From Pseudomonas fulva (lineage in GTDB: Bacteria; Pseudomonadota; Gammaproteobacteria; Pseudomonadales; Pseudomonadaceae): a stretch of DNA of 64,000 bases. The DNA lies in assembly GCF_015680705.1 (NCBI RefSeq), contig NZ_JADNYP010000015.1:1-64000 (forward strand), read 5' to 3'. The notes beneath the pieces were generated by a model. That model saw only the letters and a list, made by a program, of their open reading frames with translations, searched no databases and was not told the DNA's origin. Shown here piece by piece: positions 54,195-62,853 of this stretch (position 1 is the first letter of the stretch; the number at the start of each line of letters is the position of its first letter). A program made the position numbers and the translations under genes.

Positions 54195-54818
54195 ATGATT
54201 TTGGAATTTATTGAGCTGAAGGAGAAACTACTTCATCACCAGAAAATTCCCGAATTAGAGTTCAAGACGGATATCATTAACTATATCACGCGCTCTGACG
54301 CCACTCTAGGGATGTCGATCTATCAGGTTGCGGCCAATCACCACGTGACTGAGTCTATCAATACTGCTAATAGAGAAGCCTTACTCGACAAATTAGATTT
54401 AAACAAAATGCAAGGCCTTAGCGATAAAGCCAAACTAGATAGCCTCAAGATGAACGTCAACCTGACTTCAGCGCAGTGCACGCAGCTTTTTTCCGTGTTA
54501 AAGACCTCAGCTAAGGGCATGATTCAATTTATAGGCTCAGGTAAGCCGTTCATTTTTGAGGCCTGCCATATAGCAGAAATTTTGCCTTGCCATAAAACTG
54601 AGCCGCGCAACGATTTTGGCTTTATATATGACACCATCAGAACGCTTGCAGGCCAAGATTCACCGGAAAAAACCATCTACACAGCCATCCGAATGAAGGG
54701 AAAGTATACAGGCATCAACTTCATAGAAGTTAGCCTTGATTCCGCACTCCCTAAACTTGAAGAGGCAATCCGGATCTCAAACGCAGCACAGGTAAGGCGA
54801 TATGGAGAATTCAAGTAG
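54195..54818 (+). CDS. Hypothetical protein, AT-rich orphan
   Basis: A 207-residue soluble protein (MILEFIELKEKLL), helical N-terminal half, mixed C-terminal half, no signal peptide, no recognised motif. Low GC and rare codons point to recent acquisition. No ribosome site is seen upstream of the ATG, which strengthens the idea that the true gene starts earlier (53964) and was interrupted at 54105. Confidence 0.5.
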   Translation: MILEFIELKEKLLHHQKIPELEFKTDIINYITRSDATLGMSIYQVAANHHVTESINTANREALLDKLDLNKMQGLSDKAKLDSLKMNVNLTSAQCTQLFSVLKTSAKGMIQFIGSGKPFIFEACHIAEILPCHKTEPRNDFGFIYDTIRTLAGQDSPEKTIYTAIRMKGKYTGINFIEVSLDSALPKLEEAIRISNAAQVRRYGEFK

Positions 54819-54916
54819 TCGTACACGATTACCCCACGGCTGACGCATCTCAGCTAGCGTAGGGGGCAGCCGATGAATGACTGAAATTGGCCGGTTGCTT
54901 CCCTTCACGAGAGACT

Positions 54917-54932
54917 GCTTTGGGTCGAAAGC
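54917..54932 (+). repeat. Repeat copy 3 (GCTTTGGGTCGAAAGC)
   Basis: Same core as copy 1, 100 bases after the orphan gene. Confidence 0.65.
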
Positions 54933-54961
54933 AGACATTGAAGACCGAGCGGCGGCAGGGC

Positions 54962-54988
54962 AATAAAAAGGGCTGCGCAGCAGCCCTG
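54962..54988 (-). terminator. Terminator of terC
   Basis: On the minus strand, GGGCTGC-TGC-GCAGCCC followed by TTTTTATT, 39 bases after the terC stop. Confidence 0.88.
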
Positions 54989-55026
54989 TTTAGAGTTTGA
55001 AATCCTACATCAGGGCTTTACCTGAC

Positions 55027-55785
55027 TTAGTCGGTTTCGACCAGCTCGCCGGACTCCGTTTCCGCTTTGACCTTGGCTCGGCTGGTCCGCATGCGGATGT
55101 TTAGCGCCTCCACGGCCAGCGAGAATGCCATGGCGAAGTACACGTACCCTTTGGGAACATGCACATCGAAGGACTCCGCGATCAGCACCGTACCTACGAC
55201 AACCAGGAAAGACAATGCCAGCATCTTGAGGCTCGGGTGGCGCTCGATGAACTCGCTGATGGTCCCTGCGGCAAGCATCATCACCATCACCGCGACGATG
55301 ATCGCAGCCACCATGACCGGTACATTCGAGACCATGCCCACGGCAGTGATGACCGAGTCCAGAGAGAAGACGATGTCAATGATTGCGATCTGAATGATCG
55401 TGCCGATGAACCCGCGGCCAACGCCTGCGGACTCGGGGCCTTGTTCCTCTTCACCCTCCAGGCTCTGGAACATTTCCGTGCTGCTCTTGTACAGCAAGAA
55501 CAAGCCACCGAAGAACAGAATCAGGTCGCGCCCCGAAATGCCCTGGCCGAAGACCTGGAACAGGTCTCGGGTCAGCCCCATGATCCAGGTGATCGAAAGC
55601 AGCAGCAAAATACGGGTGACCATTGCCAGTGCCAAACCGAAGAAGCGGGTACGAGCGCGCATGTGCGGTGGCATGCGTCCGACCAGGATCGCGATCATGA
55701 TGATGTTGTCGATGCCCAGGACGATTTCAAGGGCTGTCAGTGTGAAGAAGGCGACCCAGATTTCTGGGCTGGTGAGCCATTCCAT
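55027..55785 (-). CDS. TerC-family integral membrane protein
   Basis: A 252-residue protein with about seven helices and the hallmark acidic segments A-L-E-I-V-L-G-I-D-N-I-I-M-I and V-F-S-L-D-S-V-I-T-A-V-G-M. TerC/Alx members export Mn2+ or take part in tellurite resistance and membrane-protein metalation. No yybP-ykoY-type riboswitch was recognised upstream. It follows the glycolytic operon on the same strand but behind a terminator, so it probably has its own promoter. Confidence 0.87.
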   Translation of the reverse strand: MEWLTSPEIWVAFFTLTALEIVLGIDNIIMIAILVGRMPPHMRARTRFFGLALAMVTRILLLLSITWIMGLTRDLFQVFGQGISGRDLILFFGGLFLLYKSSTEMFQSLEGEEEQGPESAGVGRGFIGTIIQIAIIDIVFSLDSVITAVGMVSNVPVMVAAIIVAVMVMMLAAGTISEFIERHPSLKMLALSFLVVVGTVLIAESFDVHVPKGYVYFAMAFSLAVEALNIRMRTSRAKVKAETESGELVETD

Positions 55786-55808
55786 GTCATATACCTATCA
55801 ATGTCGAA

Positions 55809-55824
55809 GCCCGGAGGTCCGGGC
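55809..55824 (-). repeat. Hairpin in the terC leader
   Basis: GCCCGGA/TCCGGGC perfect stem with a two-base loop, 24 bases upstream of terC. Perhaps part of the leader fold. Confidence 0.4.
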
Positions 55825-55827
55825 AGA

Positions 55828-55861
55828 GAAAAAGGAGGCGGTCCCACTTGGGTGCCGCCTC
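55828..55861 (-). terminator. Terminator of the glycolytic operon
   Basis: On the minus strand, GAGGCGG pairs with CCGCCTC and runs into CTTTTTC; about 105 bases past the gpmI stop. It could also attenuate read-through into terC. Confidence 0.85.
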
Positions 55862-55964
55862 AAAGATGCGCAGTAGCTTTACCGTGGAGCGTGTCATCGA
55901 TGGGATGGCAGGGTGACAAAACCACTCCATTCCCATCCATGACCTGATGGTCCCTGCAGACCAA

Positions 55965-57488
55965 TCAGTCTGTGAGCAGAGAATGTCCCTCCATCTGTTC
56001 AGGTTGTGGAAGGTTCATCATCTGCAGGAGGGTGGGAGCGATATCGCACAGGCGCCCATCCTTCAAGCCTGTGTTGGAAAGATCTCGGCCGACCAGAATC
56101 AGCGGCACTGGGTTCAGCGTATGTGAGGTATGGGCCTGGCCCGTACCTGGATCCGTCATTTGTTCCACATTGCCGTGGTCGGCGGTAATCAGGCACTGGC
56201 CATTGACCTTGAGAATCGCCTCCACCACCTGCGCCAAGCAGCCATCGAGCGCCTCTACAGCTTTGACCGCCGCGTCGAAAGAGCCTGTATGCCCGACCAT
56301 GTCGCCGTTGGCGTAGTTGCATACCACCAGGTCAAAGCGCTCGCTTTCGATTGCTTCGACCAGCCGCCGGGTCAACTCGGGTGCACTCATCTGCGGCTGC
56401 AGGTCATACGACGCCACCGCAGGCGAGGGGATGAGGATGCGTTCCTCTCCTGGGAAGGGTTGCTCGCGCCCGCCGTTGAAGAAGAACGTCACATGGGCAT
56501 ATTTTTCTGTTTCGGCAATCCGCAATTGTTGCTTGCCCAGCCCGGCGATGTACTCGCCAAGGCTGTTGTCGATGCGCTCCGGTGCGAATGCGCATGGGCA
56601 GGGCAGGTCTTCGGCGTATCTGGTGAGTGTCAGCAACTGGGTAGCGGGTAGCACCAACGGGCGCTCGAAGCCATTGAATCCGGGCGCTACCAGGGCTTGG
56701 CACAGCTGCCGGGCACGGTCAGGACGGAAGTTCATGAACAGCAAAGCATCATCCGGCTGCACTGGCACCGGCTCGCCGATGATGGTCGCACTCACAAATT
56801 CGTCGCTCTCTCCCCGGGCGTAGGCTTGGGCCAATGCATCACTGGCAGAGGCGGCCTGGAATTCGGCTTGGCCCTGCATCATGGCGCGATAGGCTTTTTC
56901 CACTCTCGGCCATCGGTTGTCCCGATCTAGCGCGTAGTAGCGACCCACCACAGAGGCAATGCGTCCATGACCGAGTTCACCCAATACCAATTCCAACGCC
57001 TGGATTGATTGCGCTGCGCACTTGGGCGGTGTGTCTCTGCCATCAAGGTAGGCATGCACATAGAAACGCTTGACCCCTAGCCCCACCAGAATTTTGCAGG
57101 TAGCAAGGATCTGGTCGATGTGGCTGTGCACGCCGCCGGGCGATAGCAGGCCCATCAAGTGGACGTCGCCGCCGCGTTGCCGGGCTTGCGCAACCAGTTC
57201 CACCAGCGCCGCGTTGCGAGCGAACCCGCCGTCGGCAATCGACTTGTCGATCCGCGTCAGGCTCTGGTACACCACCCGCCCTGCGCCCAGGTTCATGTGC
57301 CCGACCTCGGAATTGCCCATTTGGCCATCGGGTAGCCCGACAGCCAGGCCGCTGGTGGCGACCTGGCTGTTGGGGTAGCGCGCCAACAGCGCATCCAGAT
57401 TCGGTGTACAGGCCGCGGCCAGGGCGTTGGACTCATGCGCATCGCGCAGGCCGATGCCGTCCAGGATGATCAGTGCGCGGGTGCTCAT
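55965..57488 (-). CDS. gpmI: 2,3-bisphosphoglycerate-independent phosphoglycerate mutase
   Basis: A 507-residue Mn2+-dependent mutase interconverting 3- and 2-phosphoglycerate. Alkaline-phosphatase-like motifs: L-I-L-D-G-I-G (metal Asp), G-N-S-E-V-G-H-M-N-L-G-A-G-R (phosphoserine), Y-L-D-G-R-D-T-P-P, F-M-N-F-R-P-D-R-A-R, N-Y-A-N-G-D-M-V-G-H-T-G and T-A-D-H-G-N-V-E. Complete. Last gene of the five-gene operon, ten bases after gapN. Confidence 0.95.
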   Translation of the reverse strand: MSTRALIILDGIGLRDAHESNALAAACTPNLDALLARYPNSQVATSGLAVGLPDGQMGNSEVGHMNLGAGRVVYQSLTRIDKSIADGGFARNAALVELVAQARQRGGDVHLMGLLSPGGVHSHIDQILATCKILVGLGVKRFYVHAYLDGRDTPPKCAAQSIQALELVLGELGHGRIASVVGRYYALDRDNRWPRVEKAYRAMMQGQAEFQAASASDALAQAYARGESDEFVSATIIGEPVPVQPDDALLFMNFRPDRARQLCQALVAPGFNGFERPLVLPATQLLTLTRYAEDLPCPCAFAPERIDNSLGEYIAGLGKQQLRIAETEKYAHVTFFFNGGREQPFPGEERILIPSPAVASYDLQPQMSAPELTRRLVEAIESERFDLVVCNYANGDMVGHTGSFDAAVKAVEALDGCLAQVVEAILKVNGQCLITADHGNVEQMTDPGTGQAHTSHTLNPVPLILVGRDLSNTGLKDGRLCDIAPTLLQMMNLPQPEQMEGHSLLTD

Positions 57489-57498
57489 CGACAGGCCC

Positions 57499-59124
57499 TC
57501 AGAAGATGTAGTCGGTGGTGAGGAAGGTCGACTCGCGGTTGCGGATGATCTCGCTGATCAGGTCCTTGTTGGTGCCCTGGAACTTGGTGGCGACGAGCGT
57601 GCGGATAGAGAACACACGAAGAGCGTCATGCACCGACAGGGTGCCTTCAGCACTGTTTTTTCGGCCATTGAACGGATAGCTGTCCGGTCCGCGTTGGCAC
57701 TGGGCATTGATGTTGATCCGACCAACCTGGTTGGCAAAGGCATCCACCAGGCGGCCGACCTCGGCGCTGTCGTTGCCGAAGATGCTCAGTTGCTGTCCGT
57801 AGTCCGAATCCAGAACGTAGTCGATCACCTTTTCCAGGTCTCGGTACGGCACCACTGGAACGATTGGGCCGAACTGCTCCTCATGGTATACACGCATGTC
57901 GGCGTTGACCGGGTACAGCACTGCCGGGTAGAAGAACGAGCCGCGGATTGCGCCGCCACTCTGGTTGGCGACGCGAGCGCCCTTGGCTTCTGCATCGGCG
58001 ACCAAGGTAGCGAGGTAGTCGGTCTTTCCTGGTTCGGGCAGCGGGGTCAGGGCCACGCCTGGTTCCCATGGCATGCCAGGTTTGAGCGCGGCGACCTTGC
58101 TATTAAATTTGTCGAGGAAGGCTTCGACCACGTCCTCGTGTACGAACAGGATCTTCAGTGCGGTGCAGCGTTGGCCATTGAATGAAAGGGCACCGGTGAC
58201 CGCTTCTTCCACGGCGTTGTCGAGGTCCACCTGCGGTAACACGATGCCGGGGTTTTTGGCATCCAGGCCCAGGGCTGCGCGCAGGCGGTGAGGGCGTGGA
58301 TGCAGTTTCTTCAGGTCGCTGGCAGCTTTGTGGGTGCCGATGAAGGCGAACACGTCAATCTTGCCACTGGCCATCAGAGCGCTGACGGTTTGGCGACCAC
58401 TGCCGTAGATGACGTTGATCACGCCGGCGGGGAAACTGTCGCGGAAAGCTTCGAGCAGTGGGCGAATCAGCAATACGCCGAACTTGGCCGGCTTGAACAC
58501 CACGGTGTTACCCATGATCAGCGCCGGAATCAACGTAGTGAAGGTTTCGTTCAGTGGGTAGTTGTAGGGGCCCATGCACAGGGTCACGCCCAGCGGTACA
58601 CGGCGAATCTGGCCCAGGGTGCCTTGCTCGAGCTCGAAGCGGCTGGAGCGACGGTCGAGGTCCTTCAGGGCGTTGATGGTGTCGACAATGTAGTCGCAGG
58701 TGCGGTCGAATTCTTTCTCGGAATCCTTCAGATTCTTGCCGATCTCCCACATCAGCAGCTTGACCACTGCCTCCCGCTGTTTACGCATGCTCGCCAGGAA
58801 GGTTTCGACATGCTGAATGCGCTCGGCCACGCGCATGGTCGGCCAGGCACCCTGACCGTTGTCATAGGCTTTTACCGCAGCATCAAGCGCGATCAGTGCG
58901 GTGCTGGCGTCCAGCAATGGCGCGCTGCCCAGTACGACCTGACGATCGTCGTCGTTGTCGGTCAGGTATACCGGGCTGCGCACGGTCACGACAGGGCCGT
59001 CCCATTGACGCAACTGGCCATCCACCAGGTACTCGCGTTGCTCGATTGGCTCGCCGAGCCTGTAGGCTTCGGGAACCTGTTCGAGGGTAGGGAACAGGGT
59101 GCTGAGTGGGGAAATCGAATTCAT
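57499..59124 (-). CDS. gapN: NADP-dependent non-phosphorylating glyceraldehyde-3-phosphate dehydrogenase
   Basis: A 541-residue aldehyde-dehydrogenase-fold enzyme of the GapN type, oxidising glyceraldehyde 3-phosphate straight to 3-phosphoglycerate with NADPH gain and no ATP. Catalytic Cys lies in F-N-G-Q-R-C-T-A-L-K-I, phosphate/oxyanion region in G-P-Y-N-Y-P-L-N-E, nucleotide loop in K-P-A-K. The usual ALDH E-L-G-G motif reads A-L-G-L-D-A-K-N-P-G here. An N-terminal extension of about 40 residues precedes the ALDH domain. 51 bases after tpiA. Confidence 0.88.
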   Translation of the reverse strand: MNSISPLSTLFPTLEQVPEAYRLGEPIEQREYLVDGQLRQWDGPVVTVRSPVYLTDNDDDRQVVLGSAPLLDASTALIALDAAVKAYDNGQGAWPTMRVAERIQHVETFLASMRKQREAVVKLLMWEIGKNLKDSEKEFDRTCDYIVDTINALKDLDRRSSRFELEQGTLGQIRRVPLGVTLCMGPYNYPLNETFTTLIPALIMGNTVVFKPAKFGVLLIRPLLEAFRDSFPAGVINVIYGSGRQTVSALMASGKIDVFAFIGTHKAASDLKKLHPRPHRLRAALGLDAKNPGIVLPQVDLDNAVEEAVTGALSFNGQRCTALKILFVHEDVVEAFLDKFNSKVAALKPGMPWEPGVALTPLPEPGKTDYLATLVADAEAKGARVANQSGGAIRGSFFYPAVLYPVNADMRVYHEEQFGPIVPVVPYRDLEKVIDYVLDSDYGQQLSIFGNDSAEVGRLVDAFANQVGRININAQCQRGPDSYPFNGRKNSAEGTLSVHDALRVFSIRTLVATKFQGTNKDLISEIIRNRESTFLTTDYIF

Positions 59125-59175
59125 GCTTCTACCTTTTTATGTTTCTTGTCTGAAGTGCAATGGGGGCGTGGATTG

Positions 59176-59931
59176 TCAGGCCTGGGCCGCTTTGCAGATT
59201 GCCTCGAAGGCCGCCGGGTCCAGTGAGGCCCCCCCGATCAGCCCGCCATCGATGTCTGCTTGCTCGAAAAGTTGTGCGGCGTTGTCGGCTTTGACACTGC
59301 CGCCATAAAGCAATGGGATGCCAGCAGCTGCGACGGGATCGTGCTCAGCCAGGAGCTGGCGGATATAGCGATGCACGGCCTGGGCCTGAGCGGGCGATGC
59401 GGTTTCGCCCGTACCAATCGCCCATACAGGTTCGTAGGCGATGACGCCTCGTGCGAGTTGCGTGATGCCCACCTGGTGGAGAACGGCGCGCAGCTGTGAG
59501 CCGATAACGGCATTGGTATTGCCAGCGCGGCGCTGGTGGATGGTTTCACCCAGGCACAGTACCGGCACCAGATTCGCGCGCAGCGCCGCTTCGAACTTCA
59601 TGGCGACAAGGGCATCGGTTTCGCCATACAGGCTGCGACGCTCGGAGTGGCCAACCAGCGCATAATTGCAGCCCAGGTCGGCGAGCATTTCTGCGCTGAC
59701 TTCTCCGGTGAAGGCACCTTGAGTACGTTCGCTGAGGTTCTGCGCACCGAGTGCGACTGGGGTATCACCCAACAGATCGGATACCTGCGCCAGGTAGGGC
59801 AGCGGTGGACAGATGGCAATCTGAACGCCCTCCAATCCCTGCAGCACTGGCAGCAACCCGTGGATGAGATGGGCGTTGGCAGCGCTTGTGCCGTGCATCT
59901 TCCAGTTGGCTATTACAAGCTTTTCGTTCAT
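59176..59931 (-). CDS. tpiA: Triosephosphate isomerase
   Basis: A 251-residue TIM barrel with active-site Lys in A-N-W-K-M-H, His in V-G-H-S-E-R-R, Glu in Y-E-P-V-W-A-I-G-T-G and the phosphate loop Y-G-G-S-V. ATG at 59931 follows GGAG; the GTG two codons upstream is less likely. Fifteen bases after eno. Confidence 0.95.
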   Translation of the reverse strand: MNEKLVIANWKMHGTSAANAHLIHGLLPVLQGLEGVQIAICPPLPYLAQVSDLLGDTPVALGAQNLSERTQGAFTGEVSAEMLADLGCNYALVGHSERRSLYGETDALVAMKFEAALRANLVPVLCLGETIHQRRAGNTNAVIGSQLRAVLHQVGITQLARGVIAYEPVWAIGTGETASPAQAQAVHRYIRQLLAEHDPVAAAGIPLLYGGSVKADNAAQLFEQADIDGGLIGGASLDPAAFEAICKAAQA

Positions 59932-59946
59932 TTGCACTCTCCGGGA

Positions 59947-61386
59947 TCAGCTGCGGTCGGTGTACAGCGCGGCAGCGCAATAGGGGGCCTCGCCCGCCAG
60001 GGCTTCTTCGATGCGTAGCAGCCGGTTGTACTTGCCTACACGGTCTGAACGGCACAGCGAGCCGGTCTTGATCTGTCCGGCACGGGTACCTACCGCGAGA
60101 TCGGCAATCGTGGTGTCCTCGGTTTCACCGGAACGGTGAGAAATGACCGCGTTGTAGCCGGACTGCTGGGCCAGGCGAATGGCATCCAGTGTTTCGCTGA
60201 GAGTACCGATCTGGTTGTACTTGATAAGAATTGCGTTGCCGACGCCCTGAGTGATGCCCTCGCGCAGGATCGACGGGTTGGTGACGAACAGGTCGTCACC
60301 AACCAATTGCGTGCGCTTGCCCAAGGCTTGGGTCAGCAGCGCCCAACCCTGCCAATCGCTTTCGTCCATGCCATCTTCGATCGACAGAATCGGATAGCGG
60401 TTACGCAACTGGCCGAGATACTCGGTGAAGGCTGCGCTCGAGAAGCGTTTATTCTCACCTGACAGCACGTATTCACCGGCATGGAAGAACTCGGATGCAG
60501 CGCAGTCCAGTGCCATGCTGATATCGACGCCCACTCGGTAGCCAGCGCGTTCGATAGCCTCCTTGATCACCACCAATGCCTGTTCGTTGGAATCAAGTGA
60601 TGGCGCGAAACCCCCTTCGTCGCCAACGGCAGTACTCAAGCCGCGTTCTGACAGCACTTTTTTCAAGGTGTGAAACACTTCGGCGCCCATGCGCAGCGCT
60701 TCGCGGAAGCTTTGCGCTCCGATCGGCTGGATCATGAACTCCTGAATGTCGACATTGTTGTCCGCGTGTTCGCCGCCATTGATGATGTTCATCATGGGCA
60801 CCGGCATGCTGAACTTGCCGGGCGTGCCGTGTAGCGTGGCAAAGTATTCGTACAGCTCCTGACCATTGGCCTGGGCAGCAGCTTTGGCGGTGGCCAGGGA
60901 GACGGCGAGAATGGCGTTAGCGCCGAGCTTGCCTTTGTTCTCAGTACCGTCCAGTTCGATCATGGCTTGGTCAATGGCGCGCTGATTACGCGCATCCATT
61001 CCACGCAGGTGTACCGCCAGGGTCTGGTTGATGTGTTCAACGGCGTTGAGCACGCCCTTTCCGTGATAACGCTGGCCACCGTCTCGCAATTCGAGGGCTT
61101 CGCGGCTGCCGGTCGATGCGCCAGATGGCACGCTCGCCACCCCTTGCTGGCCACCCGCGAGGATGACCTGCGCTTCTACCGTGGGGTTGCCACGCGAGTC
61201 GAGGATCTCGCGTGCGATGATCTGGGCAATGCAGGCGGCGTTTTCTGTCACGACTGTGGTGTCCTGTGCGGGGGAAGTCTCGAGCAGTTCCTGTTGCTCT
61301 GCGTATTCCTGGCGGATGTCGAAGTCACGAGGCCATGCCTCCTGGGCTTGATGGCCTTGTGCAGCGTCTTGGGTTGAATGGCTCAT
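59947..61386 (-). CDS. eno: Enolase with N-terminal extension
   Basis: A 479-residue enolase; the usual length is about 430. Residues from about 53 on are a complete enzyme: R-E-I-L-D-S-R-G-N-P-T-V, S-G-A-S-T-G, catalytic Glu in V-G-D-E-G-G-F-A-P, metal ligands in S-I-E-D-G-M-D-E-S-D-W and V-G-D-D-L-F-V-T-N, base Lys in I-L-I-K-Y-N-Q-I-G-T-L, H-R-S-G-E-T-E-D. The N-terminal tail (Gln/Asp/Glu-rich, R-D-F-D-I-R-Q-E-Y-A-E-Q) starts from an ideal AAGGAG site, so it is translated. Eighteen bases after pyk. Confidence 0.92.
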   Translation of the reverse strand: MSHSTQDAAQGHQAQEAWPRDFDIRQEYAEQQELLETSPAQDTTVVTENAACIAQIIAREILDSRGNPTVEAQVILAGGQQGVASVPSGASTGSREALELRDGGQRYHGKGVLNAVEHINQTLAVHLRGMDARNQRAIDQAMIELDGTENKGKLGANAILAVSLATAKAAAQANGQELYEYFATLHGTPGKFSMPVPMMNIINGGEHADNNVDIQEFMIQPIGAQSFREALRMGAEVFHTLKKVLSERGLSTAVGDEGGFAPSLDSNEQALVVIKEAIERAGYRVGVDISMALDCAASEFFHAGEYVLSGENKRFSSAAFTEYLGQLRNRYPILSIEDGMDESDWQGWALLTQALGKRTQLVGDDLFVTNPSILREGITQGVGNAILIKYNQIGTLSETLDAIRLAQQSGYNAVISHRSGETEDTTIADLAVGTRAGQIKTGSLCRSDRVGKYNRLLRIEEALAGEAPYCAAALYTDRS

Positions 61387-61404
61387 ATGCGCAGCTCCTT
61401 GTTC

Positions 61405-62853
61405 TCAACGGATCTCGTCGCCTACGCGCAGCACACGTAATGTGTTGGTGCCGCCTTGGGCATGCGCATGATCGCCCTGGGTGATCAGTACATGGTCACC
61501 CACCTGGACCACGCCACGTTCAATCAGGGCCTCGACAGCTCGCTGGTTCACTTGCTCGAACGACATATCCTCGGTGCTGAAGGGCAGTGTCTGGACGCCG
61601 CGGAACAGGGCGACACGTGTCTGGGTGCGGGCGTTGTCGGAACAGGCGTAAATCGGCAAGTGCGAGCGAATGCGTGACATCAGGCGCGGGGTGTCACCGC
61701 TTTCGGTCAGGCTGATGATGGCCTTGACGCCATGCAAGTGGTTGGCGGCGTACATAGCTGAAAGCGCAATGGTTTCGTCAATGCGCTGGAAGACTTCATC
61801 CATCCGGTGCTTGGAGCGTTGTGCCTGGGGATGGCGCTCGGCGCCGGCGATGATGCGTACCATCGCCTCGACCGTCTGCACCGGATAGGCGCCAGCCGCC
61901 GTTTCCGCCGACAGCATCACGGCGTCGGTACCGTCGAGCACGGCGTTTGCCACGTCGAACACCTCGGCGCGGGTGGGCATGGACTGGGTGATCATCGTTT
62001 CCATCATCTGGGTTGCGGTGATCACTACCCGGTTCAGCGAGCGAGCACGATCGATGATCAGTTTCTGGACTGCCACCAGTTCGGCGTCGCCGATCTCCAC
62101 GCCGAGGTCGCCACGGGCGACCATCACCCCTTCGGACGCTTCGATGATTGCATCGAGTACCGTGTGATCTGCGACAGTTTCAGCACGTTCGATCTTGGCG
62201 ATGAGGCCTGCTTCCCCTCCGGCCTCTTGTAACAACTTGCGAGCAAGGTGCATGTCTGCGGCATCGCGCGGGAACGACACAGCCAGGTAATCCACCTGCA
62301 TCTGGGCTGCGGTGCGGATGTCCTCGCGATCCTTGTCGGTCAGCGCACTGGCGGAAAGGCCGCCGCCTTTGCGGTTGATACCTTTGTTGTTGGACAGCGG
62401 GCCCCCGATCAATACCTCGCAGACCAAGTGGTGGGGGTGAGCTTCAAGCACCTGCAGTTCGATCCGCCCATCGTCGAGCAGCAGGATGTCGCCAGCGTTG
62501 CTGTCGCTGATGAGAGCTTCATAGTCGATGCCAACGGCTTGCGCGGTACCAGCATGTTTGTCCATTTGCGCATCGAGGATGAAACGCTGGCCTTTGTCGA
62601 GGAGCACCTTTCCTTCGGCAAACCGCGCGATACGGATCTTGGGGCCTTGCAGGTCAGCCAGGATCGCAACGAAGCGGCCGTGCTTGCGCGCCATCTCGCG
62701 CACGAGTTCCGCTCTGGCCATGTGCTCCTCAGCCGAGCCATGCGAGAAGTTCAGGCGAACTACATCAACCCCGGCTTTGACCAGCCCCTCTATCGCTTCT
62801 GGCGATTCGGTGGCGGGCCCAAGGGTCGCAACTATTTTTGTTCTGCGTTGCAT
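61405..62853 (-). CDS. pyk: Pyruvate kinase
   Basis: A 482-residue enzyme making pyruvate and ATP from phosphoenolpyruvate. K-I-V-A-T-L-G-P-A, R-L-N-F-S-H-G, Lys in L-I-A-K-I-E, E-I-G-D-A-E-L-V and the Mg/PEP signature T-R-A-E-V-F-D-V-A-N-A-V-L-D-G-T-D-A-V-M-L-S-A-E-T (split here) are all present, with a C-terminal allosteric domain. First gene of the operon, divergent from the OprD-type porin across about 370 bases. Confidence 0.95.
   Translation of the reverse strand: MQRRTKIVATLGPATESPEAIEGLVKAGVDVVRLNFSHGSAEEHMARAELVREMARKHGRFVAILADLQGPKIRIARFAEGKVLLDKGQRFILDAQMDKHAGTAQAVGIDYEALISDSNAGDILLLDDGRIELQVLEAHPHHLVCEVLIGGPLSNNKGINRKGGGLSASALTDKDREDIRTAAQMQVDYLAVSFPRDAADMHLARKLLQEAGGEAGLIAKIERAETVADHTVLDAIIEASEGVMVARGDLGVEIGDAELVAVQKLIIDRARSLNRVVITATQMMETMITQSMPTRAEVFDVANAVLDGTDAVMLSAETAAGAYPVQTVEAMVRIIAGAERHPQAQRSKHRMDEVFQRIDETIALSAMYAANHLHGVKAIISLTESGDTPRLMSRIRSHLPIYACSDNARTQTRVALFRGVQTLPFSTEDMSFEQVNQRAVEALIERGVVQVGDHVLITQGDHAHAQGGTNTLRVLRVGDEIR

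Noticed and set aside
55786..55964. Manganese (yybP-ykoY) riboswitch upstream of terC
   Set aside because: The conserved riboswitch core was not found; only a terminator and a short hairpin are visible.
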